Assembly: GCA_024636395.1 (NCBI GenBank)
Contig: JAGXHD010000174.1
Location: 1-16,545 of the forward strand
Direction of reading: 5' to 3'
Length of the DNA stretch: 16,545 bases
From: Sulfitobacter sp.
Lineage (GTDB): Bacteria; Pseudomonadota; Alphaproteobacteria; Rhodobacterales; Rhodobacteraceae
Position 1 is the first letter of the stretch; each line of letters opens with the position of its first letter. Positions 9,589 to 15,728 of this stretch are shown here, piece by piece. The notes under the pieces were generated by a model. That model was not told where the DNA came from and made no database searches. It saw only the letters and a program-made list of their open reading frames with translations. The position numbers and the translations under genes are program-made.

Positions 9589-10857
9589 TCAGCCCTTGCC
9601 CTTCCATGGCACCATGAACCGCTCGGCCCCGCGCATCAGCATATCGATGCCAAAGCCGATCACCCCGATCAGGATGATGCCCAGTATGACGATATCGGTG
9701 TTCTGGAATTTCGACGCGACCATGATCATCATGCCCGCCCCCTTTTCCGCCGCGACCAGTTCCGCCGCGACCACGGTGCCCCAGCACACGCCCATCGCCA
9801 CCCGCGCACCGGTGAAAATCTCCGGCAGCGAGTTCGGTATGATCACATAGCGCATGATCTGCCACTTACTCGCCCCCAGCGAATAGGCCGCGTGCACCTT
9901 CGCGATATTGACGCCCGACACACCGGAGCGCGCGGCAATCGCCATGATCCACAGCGCGGCGAGAAACAGCAGGATAATCTTGCCTGTCTCGCCAATGCCC
10001 GCCCAGATGATCACCAGCGGAATGAGCGCCAAGGGCGGGACAGGCCGCATGAACTCCACGATCGGGTCGAACCAGCCGCGAAACCAGTTGCTCAGCCCCA
10101 TCGCATAGCCCAACGGAATTCCCACAATCGCGCCGCACACAAACCCCGCGATCACCCGAAACAGCGACCAGCCCAGATGCCCCAGCAGCGATGTTCCCCG
10201 GAACCCCTCATCGAGCACCTTAATCGTCCGGTCTACCACCGCCTCGGGCGACGGCAGATAAAGCGGCTCCATCTGCATGCCGTTGTAGGGCTCGAAATTC
10301 GGCGTGCCCTTGTCGGAGATCGTCACCGATCCGCCCTCGATCTCGATCCTGTCACCGGGCCGGACCCGCTGGCCATTGACGGCCACGACCTCCGCACCGT
10401 CCGCGCGCGTGATCTCGTCATTGCGGTCAAAGCTGACCAATTGGCTGCGGTATTGCGCCACGGTAATGCTGTCGTTCTTGGCAAAGCCGTCGCCGGGCTC
10501 CACCTCCACATCATCCGGGTTCTGCTCGCGCTCGTGTACCAGAACCGTGACACTGGACATATCCGTTTGCCCATTCGCCTCCACCGTGAGGTCGAAGGAT
10601 GTCTGGCCCTGAAAAGGTGCCGGCGCGTGCAGAAATCCGGGGATAAGCGACGATCCGGTAAACATCCCCCATAGCAGGAACAGCGTCAGGATCGAGATGA
10701 TGCCAGCCGCCCGGTTGGGCCGCACCGCACTCTCGTCGCCGAACGTCACAGTCTTGAGCGATGTATAGTCGCGCATCTTGGCACCAAGTCGCGTAAAGAT
10801 CACCATCGCCGCCACGAAAATGCCGACGTAGACGGCCAGTACGATCAGCCCTGTCAT
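9589..10857 (-). CDS. tauC: Taurine ABC transporter permease TauC (with periplasmic insertion)
   Basis: This inner-membrane permease of the taurine importer has 422 residues, against roughly 275 for E. coli TauC. Membrane segments are seen at about 3-22 and 51-68, then at 228-250, 274-288, 292-310, 352-370 and 388-405. The cytoplasmic EAA-type coupling loop is HAAYSLGASKWQIMRYVIIP (322-341), which contacts TauB. The extra length comes from two N-terminal helices and a hydrophilic, acidic, probably periplasmic segment (about 75-195), after which LYLPSPEAVVDR resembles the usual TauC N-terminal region. The ATG overlaps the tauB stop as ATGA and has GGAGG 7 nt upstream, so the two are translationally coupled. 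It is the last gene of tauABC. The taurine assignment rests on tauA, tauB, tpa and the TauR-like neighbour; a related sulfonate is not excluded. Confidence 0.88.
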   Translation of the reverse strand: MTGLIVLAVYVGIFVAAMVIFTRLGAKMRDYTSLKTVTFGDESAVRPNRAAGIISILTLFLLWGMFTGSSLIPGFLHAPAPFQGQTSFDLTVEANGQTDMSSVTVLVHEREQNPDDVEVEPGDGFAKNDSITVAQYRSQLVSFDRNDEITRADGAEVVAVNGQRVRPGDRIEIEGGSVTISDKGTPNFEPYNGMQMEPLYLPSPEAVVDRTIKVLDEGFRGTSLLGHLGWSLFRVIAGFVCGAIVGIPLGYAMGLSNWFRGWFDPIVEFMRPVPPLALIPLVIIWAGIGETGKIILLFLAALWIMAIAARSGVSGVNIAKVHAAYSLGASKWQIMRYVIIPNSLPEIFTGARVAMGVCWGTVVAAELVAAEKGAGMMIMVASKFQNTDIVILGIILIGVIGFGIDMLMRGAERFMVPWKGKG

Positions 10858-11660
10858 GCGCTCGCCTCCGAGCGGCCCATGATCTCCTCTTCCATGTCCC
10901 AGATCATGCCCAGAATCTCCTCGCGCTTTTTCGCAAAATCAGGGTGCTTCTTCACCTCGCGCAGATCCGAAGAGACGCCCAACTCGGCAAACGGCAGGCG
11001 GTATTCCTTGTGAATGCGCCCTGGACGGGGCGCCATCACGATCAGCCGCTCACCCAGAAGCAGCGCCTCTTCCACGGAATGCGTGATCAGAATGATCGTC
11101 TTGCCGGTCTCTTTCCACAGCTTGAGCACGAGGCTCTGCATCTTCTCGCGCGTCAGCGCATCGAGCGCGCCCAGCGGCTCGTCCATCAAAATCACATCCG
11201 GATCATTGGCCAGACAACGGGCCAGTGCCACGCGCTGCTGCATTCCGCCCGACAGCTCATAAACCGCCTTTTCCTTGAAATCCTGCAATCCCACGACATC
11301 GAGCAGATGGTTCACGATCTCCGCCTTGTCGTGCTTCGGCATCCCCTTCATCGACGGGCCAAAGCCCACGTTGTCGCGCACGCTCATCCACTCGAACAGC
11401 GCGCCCTGCTGAAACACCATCCCGCGCTCTGCATCAGGGCCGGTGATCTGGTGGCCGTTGAGCTTCATCACACCGTCGGTCGGCGCGAGAAACCCCGCCA
11501 CGATGTTGAGCAGGGTCGTCTTGCCACATCCCGAAGGCCCCAGCACACTCAGCAACTCGCCCGCCTTAAGCTCGAGCGATACATCTTTGAGCGCCTGCAC
11601 CGATCCGCCATTCGGCAGATCGAACCGCATTGAGAGTTTATCAATGGAAAGTCCGGACAT
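10854..11660 (-). CDS. tauB: Taurine ABC transporter ATP-binding protein TauB
   Basis: This is a 268-residue ABC ATPase that powers taurine import on the cytoplasmic face of the membrane. Walker A is GPSGCGKTT (41-49), the Q-loop is in VFQQGALFEW (81-90), the signature is LSGGMQQR (135-142), Walker B is VILMDEP (155-161), the D-loop is GALDALT, and the switch histidine is H193 in LITHSVEEA. The sequence belongs to the nitrate/sulfonate/taurine (SsuB/TauB) group. The start at ATG 11660 has only a weak ribosome site (AGAAAG or AGGG too close), and the gene is separated from tauA by 114 nt holding a stable hairpin, so TauB is likely made at a lower level than TauA. It overlaps tauC by 4 nt. Confidence 0.92.
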   Translation of the reverse strand: MSGLSIDKLSMRFDLPNGGSVQALKDVSLELKAGELLSVLGPSGCGKTTLLNIVAGFLAPTDGVMKLNGHQITGPDAERGMVFQQGALFEWMSVRDNVGFGPSMKGMPKHDKAEIVNHLLDVVGLQDFKEKAVYELSGGMQQRVALARCLANDPDVILMDEPLGALDALTREKMQSLVLKLWKETGKTIILITHSVEEALLLGERLIVMAPRPGRIHKEYRLPFAELGVSSDLREVKKHPDFAKKREEILGMIWDMEEEIMGRSEASA

Positions 11661-11731
11661 GTCCCTGCTTTCTGGCCGCAGACAGCGACCGTCAGGGCGG
11701 AGTTTGCCCCGCCTCTTCTCATGTAAAGAAA

Positions 11732-11759
11732 GGTCCGGCGCACGGATGCACGCCGGACC
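11732..11759 (-). terminator. tauA-tauB intergenic hairpin (attenuator or partial terminator)
   Basis: GGTCCGGCG (11732-11740) and CGCCGGACC (11751-11759) form a perfect 9-bp GC-rich stem with a 10-nt loop. In the tauA mRNA sense it begins 15 nt after the stop codon and is followed by TTTCTTT. This resembles a weak intrinsic terminator or a 3' stabilising hairpin that lets the binding protein be made in excess over the membrane components. Confidence 0.7.
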
Positions 11760-11774
11760 GGTAGTGTCGGGGGG

Positions 11775-12782
11775 TTACATGCCGCTTACGGCAGTCAGCG
11801 GGCCGGTGTTTATCGTACCGGAGTAGTCCTCGAGGGCGCTGTCGATGGAGCCACTGTCGAGGAAAACCTGAGCGACGCCGCCCATAAACGTCTGACTGCC
11901 GCCACCGAACCACTTAGCGCTCATCTGCTCTTCTACGGACGGGAATTCAAAGCCCGCAAGCGTTTCGGCCGTGGCGGTTTCGTCCATGCCGGCGTCCTGA
12001 GCGATCACGGGCAGCATTGCCGCCGCCGCGTCACCACCTGCATTCCACATGGCGTTTGCATCTGCTGTCACCTTGAGGAACTTCGCCAACTCTTCGCCAT
12101 TCTCGGCCACATAGGAGGCTGGCGCGGATGTCACGTCAAACACCAGAATGCCCAGTTCTTCCTTCTCGGCACCCGTCAGCAACACGTTGCCGGATTCCTT
12201 CATGCGGCGCAGTGCGCCGCCCCAGCCACAGGCCATATCGACTGACGCCTGGCTCAGCGCAGCAGCACCCTCGGCAGGGGCCATGTCCACGACGGACATG
12301 CTGCCCACATCCACGCCGAAATGCTCCATCTGCTTGAGAAAGCCGTAATGCGCCGCAGTACCCAGCGGCACGGCCACTTTCTTGCCTGCGAGCTCGGCGG
12401 TTGAATTCTTGTCGATTTCCAGAGCGGAGGCCACCACGCAGTTGTCATTCTCCGAATAGGACACAGCCACATCGACGATCTGGATATCCTGCCCGCCCGA
12501 GGTCGCGACGACGAACGGCGGCACACCCTGGCTTACGGAAATCTGGACATCGCCCGACGCCATCGCGGCAGACATCGCCACGCCGCTGTCGAAGCTGACC
12601 CAATTAACCTTTTTGCCCAGTGCTTCGTCATAGGTTCCGTTTACTTTGGCAAACTGGAACGGCATGGGCCATTCGAGGAAATACCCGACAGTAATCTCGC
12701 CGTGTCCGTCCGCAAAAGCAGCGGTTCCGGTCACGGACATCACAGCGCCGGCGACAAACACACTTAATGTTTTCTTCATCAT
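11775..12782 (-). CDS. tauA: Taurine-binding periplasmic protein TauA
   Basis: This is the substrate-binding protein of the taurine importer, 335 residues. The N-terminus MMKKTLSVFVAGAVMSVTG is a Sec signal peptide with likely cleavage after A24 (AAFA-DG), so the mature protein is periplasmic. The fold is that of the NMT1/SsuA/TauA binding proteins: ITVGYFLEWPMPFQ at the mature start, FDSGVAMSAAMASGDVQI, and SQGVPPFVVATSGG in the ligand region. The start at ATG 12782 (next to a second ATG at 12779) has GGGAG 9 nt upstream; the open frame runs on to 12869 but that part is not signal-peptide-like. It is the first gene of tauABC, divergent from tpa, with a 469-bp shared upstream region. Specificity for taurine is inferred from neighbours. 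Confidence 0.92.
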   Translation of the reverse strand: MMKKTLSVFVAGAVMSVTGTAAFADGHGEITVGYFLEWPMPFQFAKVNGTYDEALGKKVNWVSFDSGVAMSAAMASGDVQISVSQGVPPFVVATSGGQDIQIVDVAVSYSENDNCVVASALEIDKNSTAELAGKKVAVPLGTAAHYGFLKQMEHFGVDVGSMSVVDMAPAEGAAALSQASVDMACGWGGALRRMKESGNVLLTGAEKEELGILVFDVTSAPASYVAENGEELAKFLKVTADANAMWNAGGDAAAAMLPVIAQDAGMDETATAETLAGFEFPSVEEQMSAKWFGGGSQTFMGGVAQVFLDSGSIDSALEDYSGTINTGPLTAVSGM

Positions 12783-13251
12783 AGTAGAATTCTCCCAGTT
12801 GTTTTTGCCCGGCCCCGTTCGGCGGGACCCAGGGTTGGATCTTGCGGCACGCACAAGCAACGCGAACATTCTGTGGGATGCCTAAGATACTTGCAACACG
12901 TTTGCGCCCGCAGATACGGCGAAGCGGAGGCCTTGCCCAAACGGTGCGCAGTCACGCCACGGGAGGCGGACAACCGTCCCGCCTGACGCTCTCTCCCACA
13001 AACAAGTGATCCGTTTGCCCCCAAGATAACTCCATTCTGGCCGGTACCTCCCGGTGATCCACGCGGTGATCCGTCCCGTCGCCCACCCTATTCCACGCAA
13101 AAGCGGTCAATTTCTGAACACTCAGCAATGTGGCCCTAAATATCGCCCGCCTCTGGCCCTATTTTTTATCGCCGTTTGACCCTCTGGTATGGTAACGGTC
13201 GAAAAACTGCTTTCGATTTCCCCAATTCTCCGCTCACGAAAGGTTTCCACG
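12783..13251. other. Divergent tauA-tpa regulatory region
   Basis: This 469-bp stretch has no convincing gene. It holds the promoters of tauA (minus) and tpa (plus). Seen in it are the tpa-side direct repeats at 13130-13162, a TTGACC hexamer at 13176-13181 as a possible tpa -35 without a good -10, three copies of GTGATCC (13006, 13055, 13067; the last two are 12 bp apart inside a 9-bp direct repeat CGGTGATCC), and an imperfect hairpin AGGCGGAC/GTCCCGCCT with loop AACC near 12964-12983. No clear tauA promoter was identified. The length leaves room for a long tauA leader. Confidence 0.6.
13130..13162 (+). promoter_or_regulatory. Putative TauR operator upstream of tpa (direct repeats)
   Basis: GTGGCCCTAA (13130-13139) and CTGGCCCTAT (13153-13162) are direct repeats sharing TGGCCCTA, 23 bp apart. 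They resemble the CTGGACYTAA repeats reported, as I recall, for TauR of Rhodobacter capsulatus. The pair lies 90 bp upstream of the tpa start and just upstream of the candidate -35 at 13176, a place suited to activation. The identification as TauR sites is inference. Confidence 0.6.
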
Positions 13252-14643
13252 ATGGACGGTACATTCAATGAAAACGATATTTCCCGCATCGTTGAGGCGG
13301 ACCGGGCGCACGTCTGGCACCACCTGAGCCAGCATAAACAGTATGAAACAGGTGATCCGCGCATCATCGTCGAGGGTAAGGGCATGCGCGTCTGGGATCA
13401 GCACGGCAAGGAGCATATCGACGCCGTCTCGGGCGGCGTCTGGACCGTCAACGTGGGCTACGGGCGCGAATCAATCGCCAACGCCGTGCGCGATCAGTTG
13501 ATCAAGCTCAACTATTTCGCGGGCTCAGCGGGCTCGATCCCCGGCTCGATCTTCTCGGAAATGTTGATCGACAAGATGCCGGGCATGTCCCGTGTCTATT
13601 ATTGCAACTCAGGCTCTGAGGCCAACGAGAAGGGCTTCAAGATGGTCCGCCAGATCGCTCACAAGCGCTACGGCGGCAAAAAGCACAAGATCCTCTTCCG
13701 CGACCGTGATTACCACGGCACCACCATCGGCTGCCTCTCGGCAGGCGGCCAAGACGAGCGCGGCGCACAATACGGCCCCTTCACCCCCGGCTTCGTCCGC
13801 GTCCCTCATTGCCTCGAATACCGCAGCTTCGAGCAGGAAGGCGCACCGGTCGAAGGCTACGGCGTCTGGGCCGCCAACCAGATTGAGAAAGTCATCCTCG
13901 AAGAAGGCGCCGATACGGTCGGCGGCCTCTGCCTAGAGCCGGTGACAGCGGGCGGCGGCGTGATCACACCCCCCGACGGCTACTGGGAGCGGATCCGCGA
14001 AATCTGTGACCAATACGATATTCTCCTCCACATCGACGAAGTCGTCTGCGGCCTCGGCCGTACCGGCACATGGTTCGGCTACCAGCATTACGGCATCAGG
14101 CCTGACATGGTGACAATGGCCAAAGGCGTTGCCTCGGGCTATGCCGCCATCGCCTGCCTCGTGACGACCGAGGAAGTGTTCAACATGTTCAAGGACGATG
14201 CCGCTGATCCAATGAACTACTTCCGCGATATCTCGACATTTGGCGGCTGCACAGCAGGCCCCGCCGCGGCGATCGAGAACATGAAGATCATCGAGCGCGA
14301 GGGCCTGTTGGAAAACACCCTGAAAATGGGCGCTTACATGACCGACAAGCTGCTCGAACTACAGGATAAATACGACGTCATCGGCGATGTACGCTCCAAG
14401 GGCCTCTTCCTCGGCGCGGAACTCGTCACCGACCGCGGGAGCAAAGCCCCCGTTGCCGAAAAGCTGGTTCAGGCGGTGGTCGGCGATTGTATGCAGCAAG
14501 GTATCGTCATTGGCGCGACCAACCGCTCCCTGCCGGGCAAGAACAACACCCTTTGCTTTTCACCCGCGCTCATCGTGAAAAAAGACGACATTGACCAGAT
14601 CATCGACGCCGTCGACGGCGCTATGGGCCGCGTTTTCGCCTGA
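13252..14643 (+). CDS. tpa: Taurine:pyruvate aminotransferase Tpa
   Basis: This is a class-III PLP aminotransferase of 463 residues, the normal Tpa length. It transfers the amino group of taurine to pyruvate, giving sulfoacetaldehyde and alanine in the cytoplasm, which is the first catabolic step after uptake by TauABC. Visible are VSGGVWTVNVGYGR near the N-terminus, NSGSEANE (119-126) for phosphate binding, DYHGTT, the cofactor-ring aspartate D262 in HIDEVVCGLGRTG, and the Schiff-base lysine K291 in MAKGVASGY. The start at ATG 13252 has GAAAGG 8 nt upstream; an ATG at 13189 would add 21 unlikely residues. The high similarity to Tpa as I know it, plus tauABC and a TauR-like neighbour, favours Tpa over other omega-aminotransferases. 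Sulfoacetaldehyde acetyltransferase is not in the window. Confidence 0.93.
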   Translation: MDGTFNENDISRIVEADRAHVWHHLSQHKQYETGDPRIIVEGKGMRVWDQHGKEHIDAVSGGVWTVNVGYGRESIANAVRDQLIKLNYFAGSAGSIPGSIFSEMLIDKMPGMSRVYYCNSGSEANEKGFKMVRQIAHKRYGGKKHKILFRDRDYHGTTIGCLSAGGQDERGAQYGPFTPGFVRVPHCLEYRSFEQEGAPVEGYGVWAANQIEKVILEEGADTVGGLCLEPVTAGGGVITPPDGYWERIREICDQYDILLHIDEVVCGLGRTGTWFGYQHYGIRPDMVTMAKGVASGYAAIACLVTTEEVFNMFKDDAADPMNYFRDISTFGGCTAGPAAAIENMKIIEREGLLENTLKMGAYMTDKLLELQDKYDVIGDVRSKGLFLGAELVTDRGSKAPVAEKLVQAVVGDCMQQGIVIGATNRSLPGKNNTLCFSPALIVKKDDIDQIIDAVDGAMGRVFA

Positions 14644-14664
14644 CGCCATACGCCGTAAAATGGA

Positions 14665-14687
14665 GGGCCTTCCCGGCGGGGAGGCCC
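14665..14687 (+). repeat. Stem-loop after tpa (no U-tract)
   Basis: GGGCCTTCCC (14665-14674) pairs with GGGGAGGCCC (14678-14687), 10 bp with one G-T pair and a 3-nt loop GGC, starting 21 nt after the tpa stop. The following bases (AGACCTCCC) are not U-rich, so it is more likely a 3'-end protecting structure or part of a factor-dependent terminator than an intrinsic one. Confidence 0.6.
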
Positions 14688-14801
14688 AGACCTCCCAAAT
14701 GGTCCATGCTTAGATATGTCTATTTTGGCAAAAATAAACGCAGAAAGGTGGGAACCATCCTATACCTCACGTGTTTGTGAGTAGTCCAAAGGGAAAACAC
14801 C

Positions 14802-15059
14802 ATGAAAAAATTTATAATGATTCTGCCGATGATCGCGGCGCTCGCCGCATGCGACACGCCTGATGGCACGCTCGCCGCCACCACAGCCGCTGGCGCGCTT
14901 GCTGGCGCTTCCGTGTCCAGCAGCAACGATAGAACCAAAGGCGCCATCATCGGTGCAGGTGCCGGACTGCTCGCCGGCACATTGATCAACCGTCAATCCA
15001 ACGGCAATTGCACCTACCAGCGCCCAGACGGCTCGACATACGTCGCCGCCTGCCCATAA
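14802..15059 (+). CDS. Small glycine-zipper lipoprotein
   Basis: This 85-residue gene encodes a lipoprotein. The signal peptide MKKFIMILPMIAALAAC ends in the lipobox LAAC, with lipidation at C17. The mature part has an Ala/Gly/Thr/Ser-rich region and the glycine-zipper helix GAIIGAGAGLLAGTLI (about 48-63), as in YMGG-like or 17-kDa-antigen-like envelope proteins, and a short Cys-containing tail (NCTYQRPDGSTYVAACP) with two cysteines that could form a disulphide. Asp at position +2 would mean inner-membrane retention by the E. coli rule, which may not hold here. The ribosome site AAAGGGA lies about 8 nt before ATG 14802. It has its own intergenic region and terminator, so it is probably an independent gene unrelated to taurine. 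The precise function is unknown. Confidence 0.85.
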   Translation: MKKFIMILPMIAALAACDTPDGTLAATTAAGALAGASVSSSNDRTKGAIIGAGAGLLAGTLINRQSNGNCTYQRPDGSTYVAACP

Positions 15060-15087
15060 CGAACGGGCACTCCCCCGTGAGACAAAG

Positions 15088-15113
15088 GCCCCGCTCTACA
15101 GCGGGGCTTTTTT
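15088..15113 (+). terminator. Intrinsic terminator of the lipoprotein gene
   Basis: GCCCCGCT (15088-15095) pairs perfectly with AGCGGGGC (15100-15107) around the loop CTAC, followed by TTTTTT at 15108-15113, 29 nt after the stop codon. In the other direction only CCTTT follows, so it would be a weaker stop for a minus-strand transcript. Confidence 0.95.
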
Positions 15114-15154
15114 GTATGCAAAGTATCTTACGCGGCGGCAGCCTCCGCGCGCGC

Positions 15155-15466
15155 TCAGATCAGGATCCAATTGGATATGATCACGCGCTGCCTTTCAAAC
15201 TGGATGATATGGCTCTCACGTATCGCGATATGCGACGCCCAACCCCGAATCTTAAAAATCGTGTTACTTCCCGACCCGTCTGTCATGGCGATAGAGGACG
15301 ATAGTTCCGGCCAGAAAATCCCGAACACATTTTTGAACGCACAACAAACCTCCCCCCGATCGGGTACCGCGACCCGTCGGAATGTGTCGATCCATTTTGC
15401 TGACATCTCTTTTTGCAACCTTTCAGTTTCGTGGACCATCTGGCGATGTCCATCTTTCAGGTTCAT
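15155..15466 (-). CDS. Hypothetical protein, doubtful ORF
   Basis: This 103-residue ORF is the best coding candidate in the 615-bp stretch between the lipoprotein terminator and tauR. The product starts MNLKDGHRQMVHETERLQ (helical, charged) and has a hydrophobic, aromatic middle (KNVFGIFWPELSSSIAM) and a basic C-terminus. I do not recognise it. The start at ATG 15466 has AGG 6 nt upstream; the open frame continues to a GTG at 15583. Third-position GC is roughly 60 percent by eye, lower than neighbouring genes, so it is either a recently acquired or decaying gene or not a gene. An overlapping plus-strand open frame (15171-15599) has an unlikely composition. It would be convergent with the lipoprotein gene and divergent from tauR. 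Confidence 0.35.
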   Translation of the reverse strand: MNLKDGHRQMVHETERLQKEMSAKWIDTFRRVAVPDRGEVCCAFKNVFGIFWPELSSSIAMTDGSGSNTIFKIRGWASHIAIRESHIIQFERQRVIISNWILI

Positions 15467-15681
15467 TTCGAACCTACCGTTTGATCCTCCACACCGCATC
15501 GCTCGGCGCCAAAGATCTGGAAAGGGCACCACGCGATATGCAGGCGGTGTGCAGGGGCGCACGTTAAGCACCCGCACCGTCACCTTTTCAATTTTCTAAT
15601 TTATGAAACTTTTTGATGATTTGGCGCAATCTCGTGCATCTACACCCTTAGCGACCGCTACATCTTTGATTTCACCCCGCC

Positions 15682-15713
15682 TTATATCCAGATTGCATTG
15701 CCAATAAGTCCAA
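15682..15713 (-). promoter_or_regulatory. Putative TauR operator at the tauR promoter (direct repeats)
   Basis: Read on the minus strand, TTGGACTTAT (15704-15713) and CTGGATATAA (15682-15691) are direct repeats 22 bp apart, both close to CTGGACYTAA. The proximal one ends 15 bp before the tauR ATG and abuts the candidate -10 CATAAT (15714-15719), a position that predicts repression of tauR by its own product. The match to the TauR consensus is from memory and the role is inferred. Confidence 0.55.
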
Positions 15714-15719
15714 CATAAT
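15714..15719 (+). promoter_or_regulatory. Candidate -10 element of tauR
   Basis: CATAAT is one base from TATAAT. It would place the transcript start at about 15726-15727, two or three bases before the ATG at 15729, giving a near-leaderless mRNA. This fits the lack of a Shine-Dalgarno there. The -35 is weak (TTGCAT at 15693 with a 15-bp spacer, or GATTGC at 15691 with 17 bp). Confidence 0.4.
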
Positions 15720-15728
15720 AATGAACGT

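Noticed and set aside
12964..12983. Hairpin AGGCGGAC-AACC-GTCCCGCCT as a terminator
   Set aside because: It has no U-tract on either strand and lies in a divergent promoter region where no transcript is expected to end.
13189..13251. Upstream ATG as tpa start
   Set aside because: The 21 added residues have no family similarity and no ribosome site, whereas ATG 13252 has GAAAGG at good spacing.
15171..15599. Plus-strand 142-codon open frame before tauR
   Set aside because: It has a poor start context, Ser/Arg/Ile-rich composition without structure, and directly overlaps the somewhat better minus-strand ORF.
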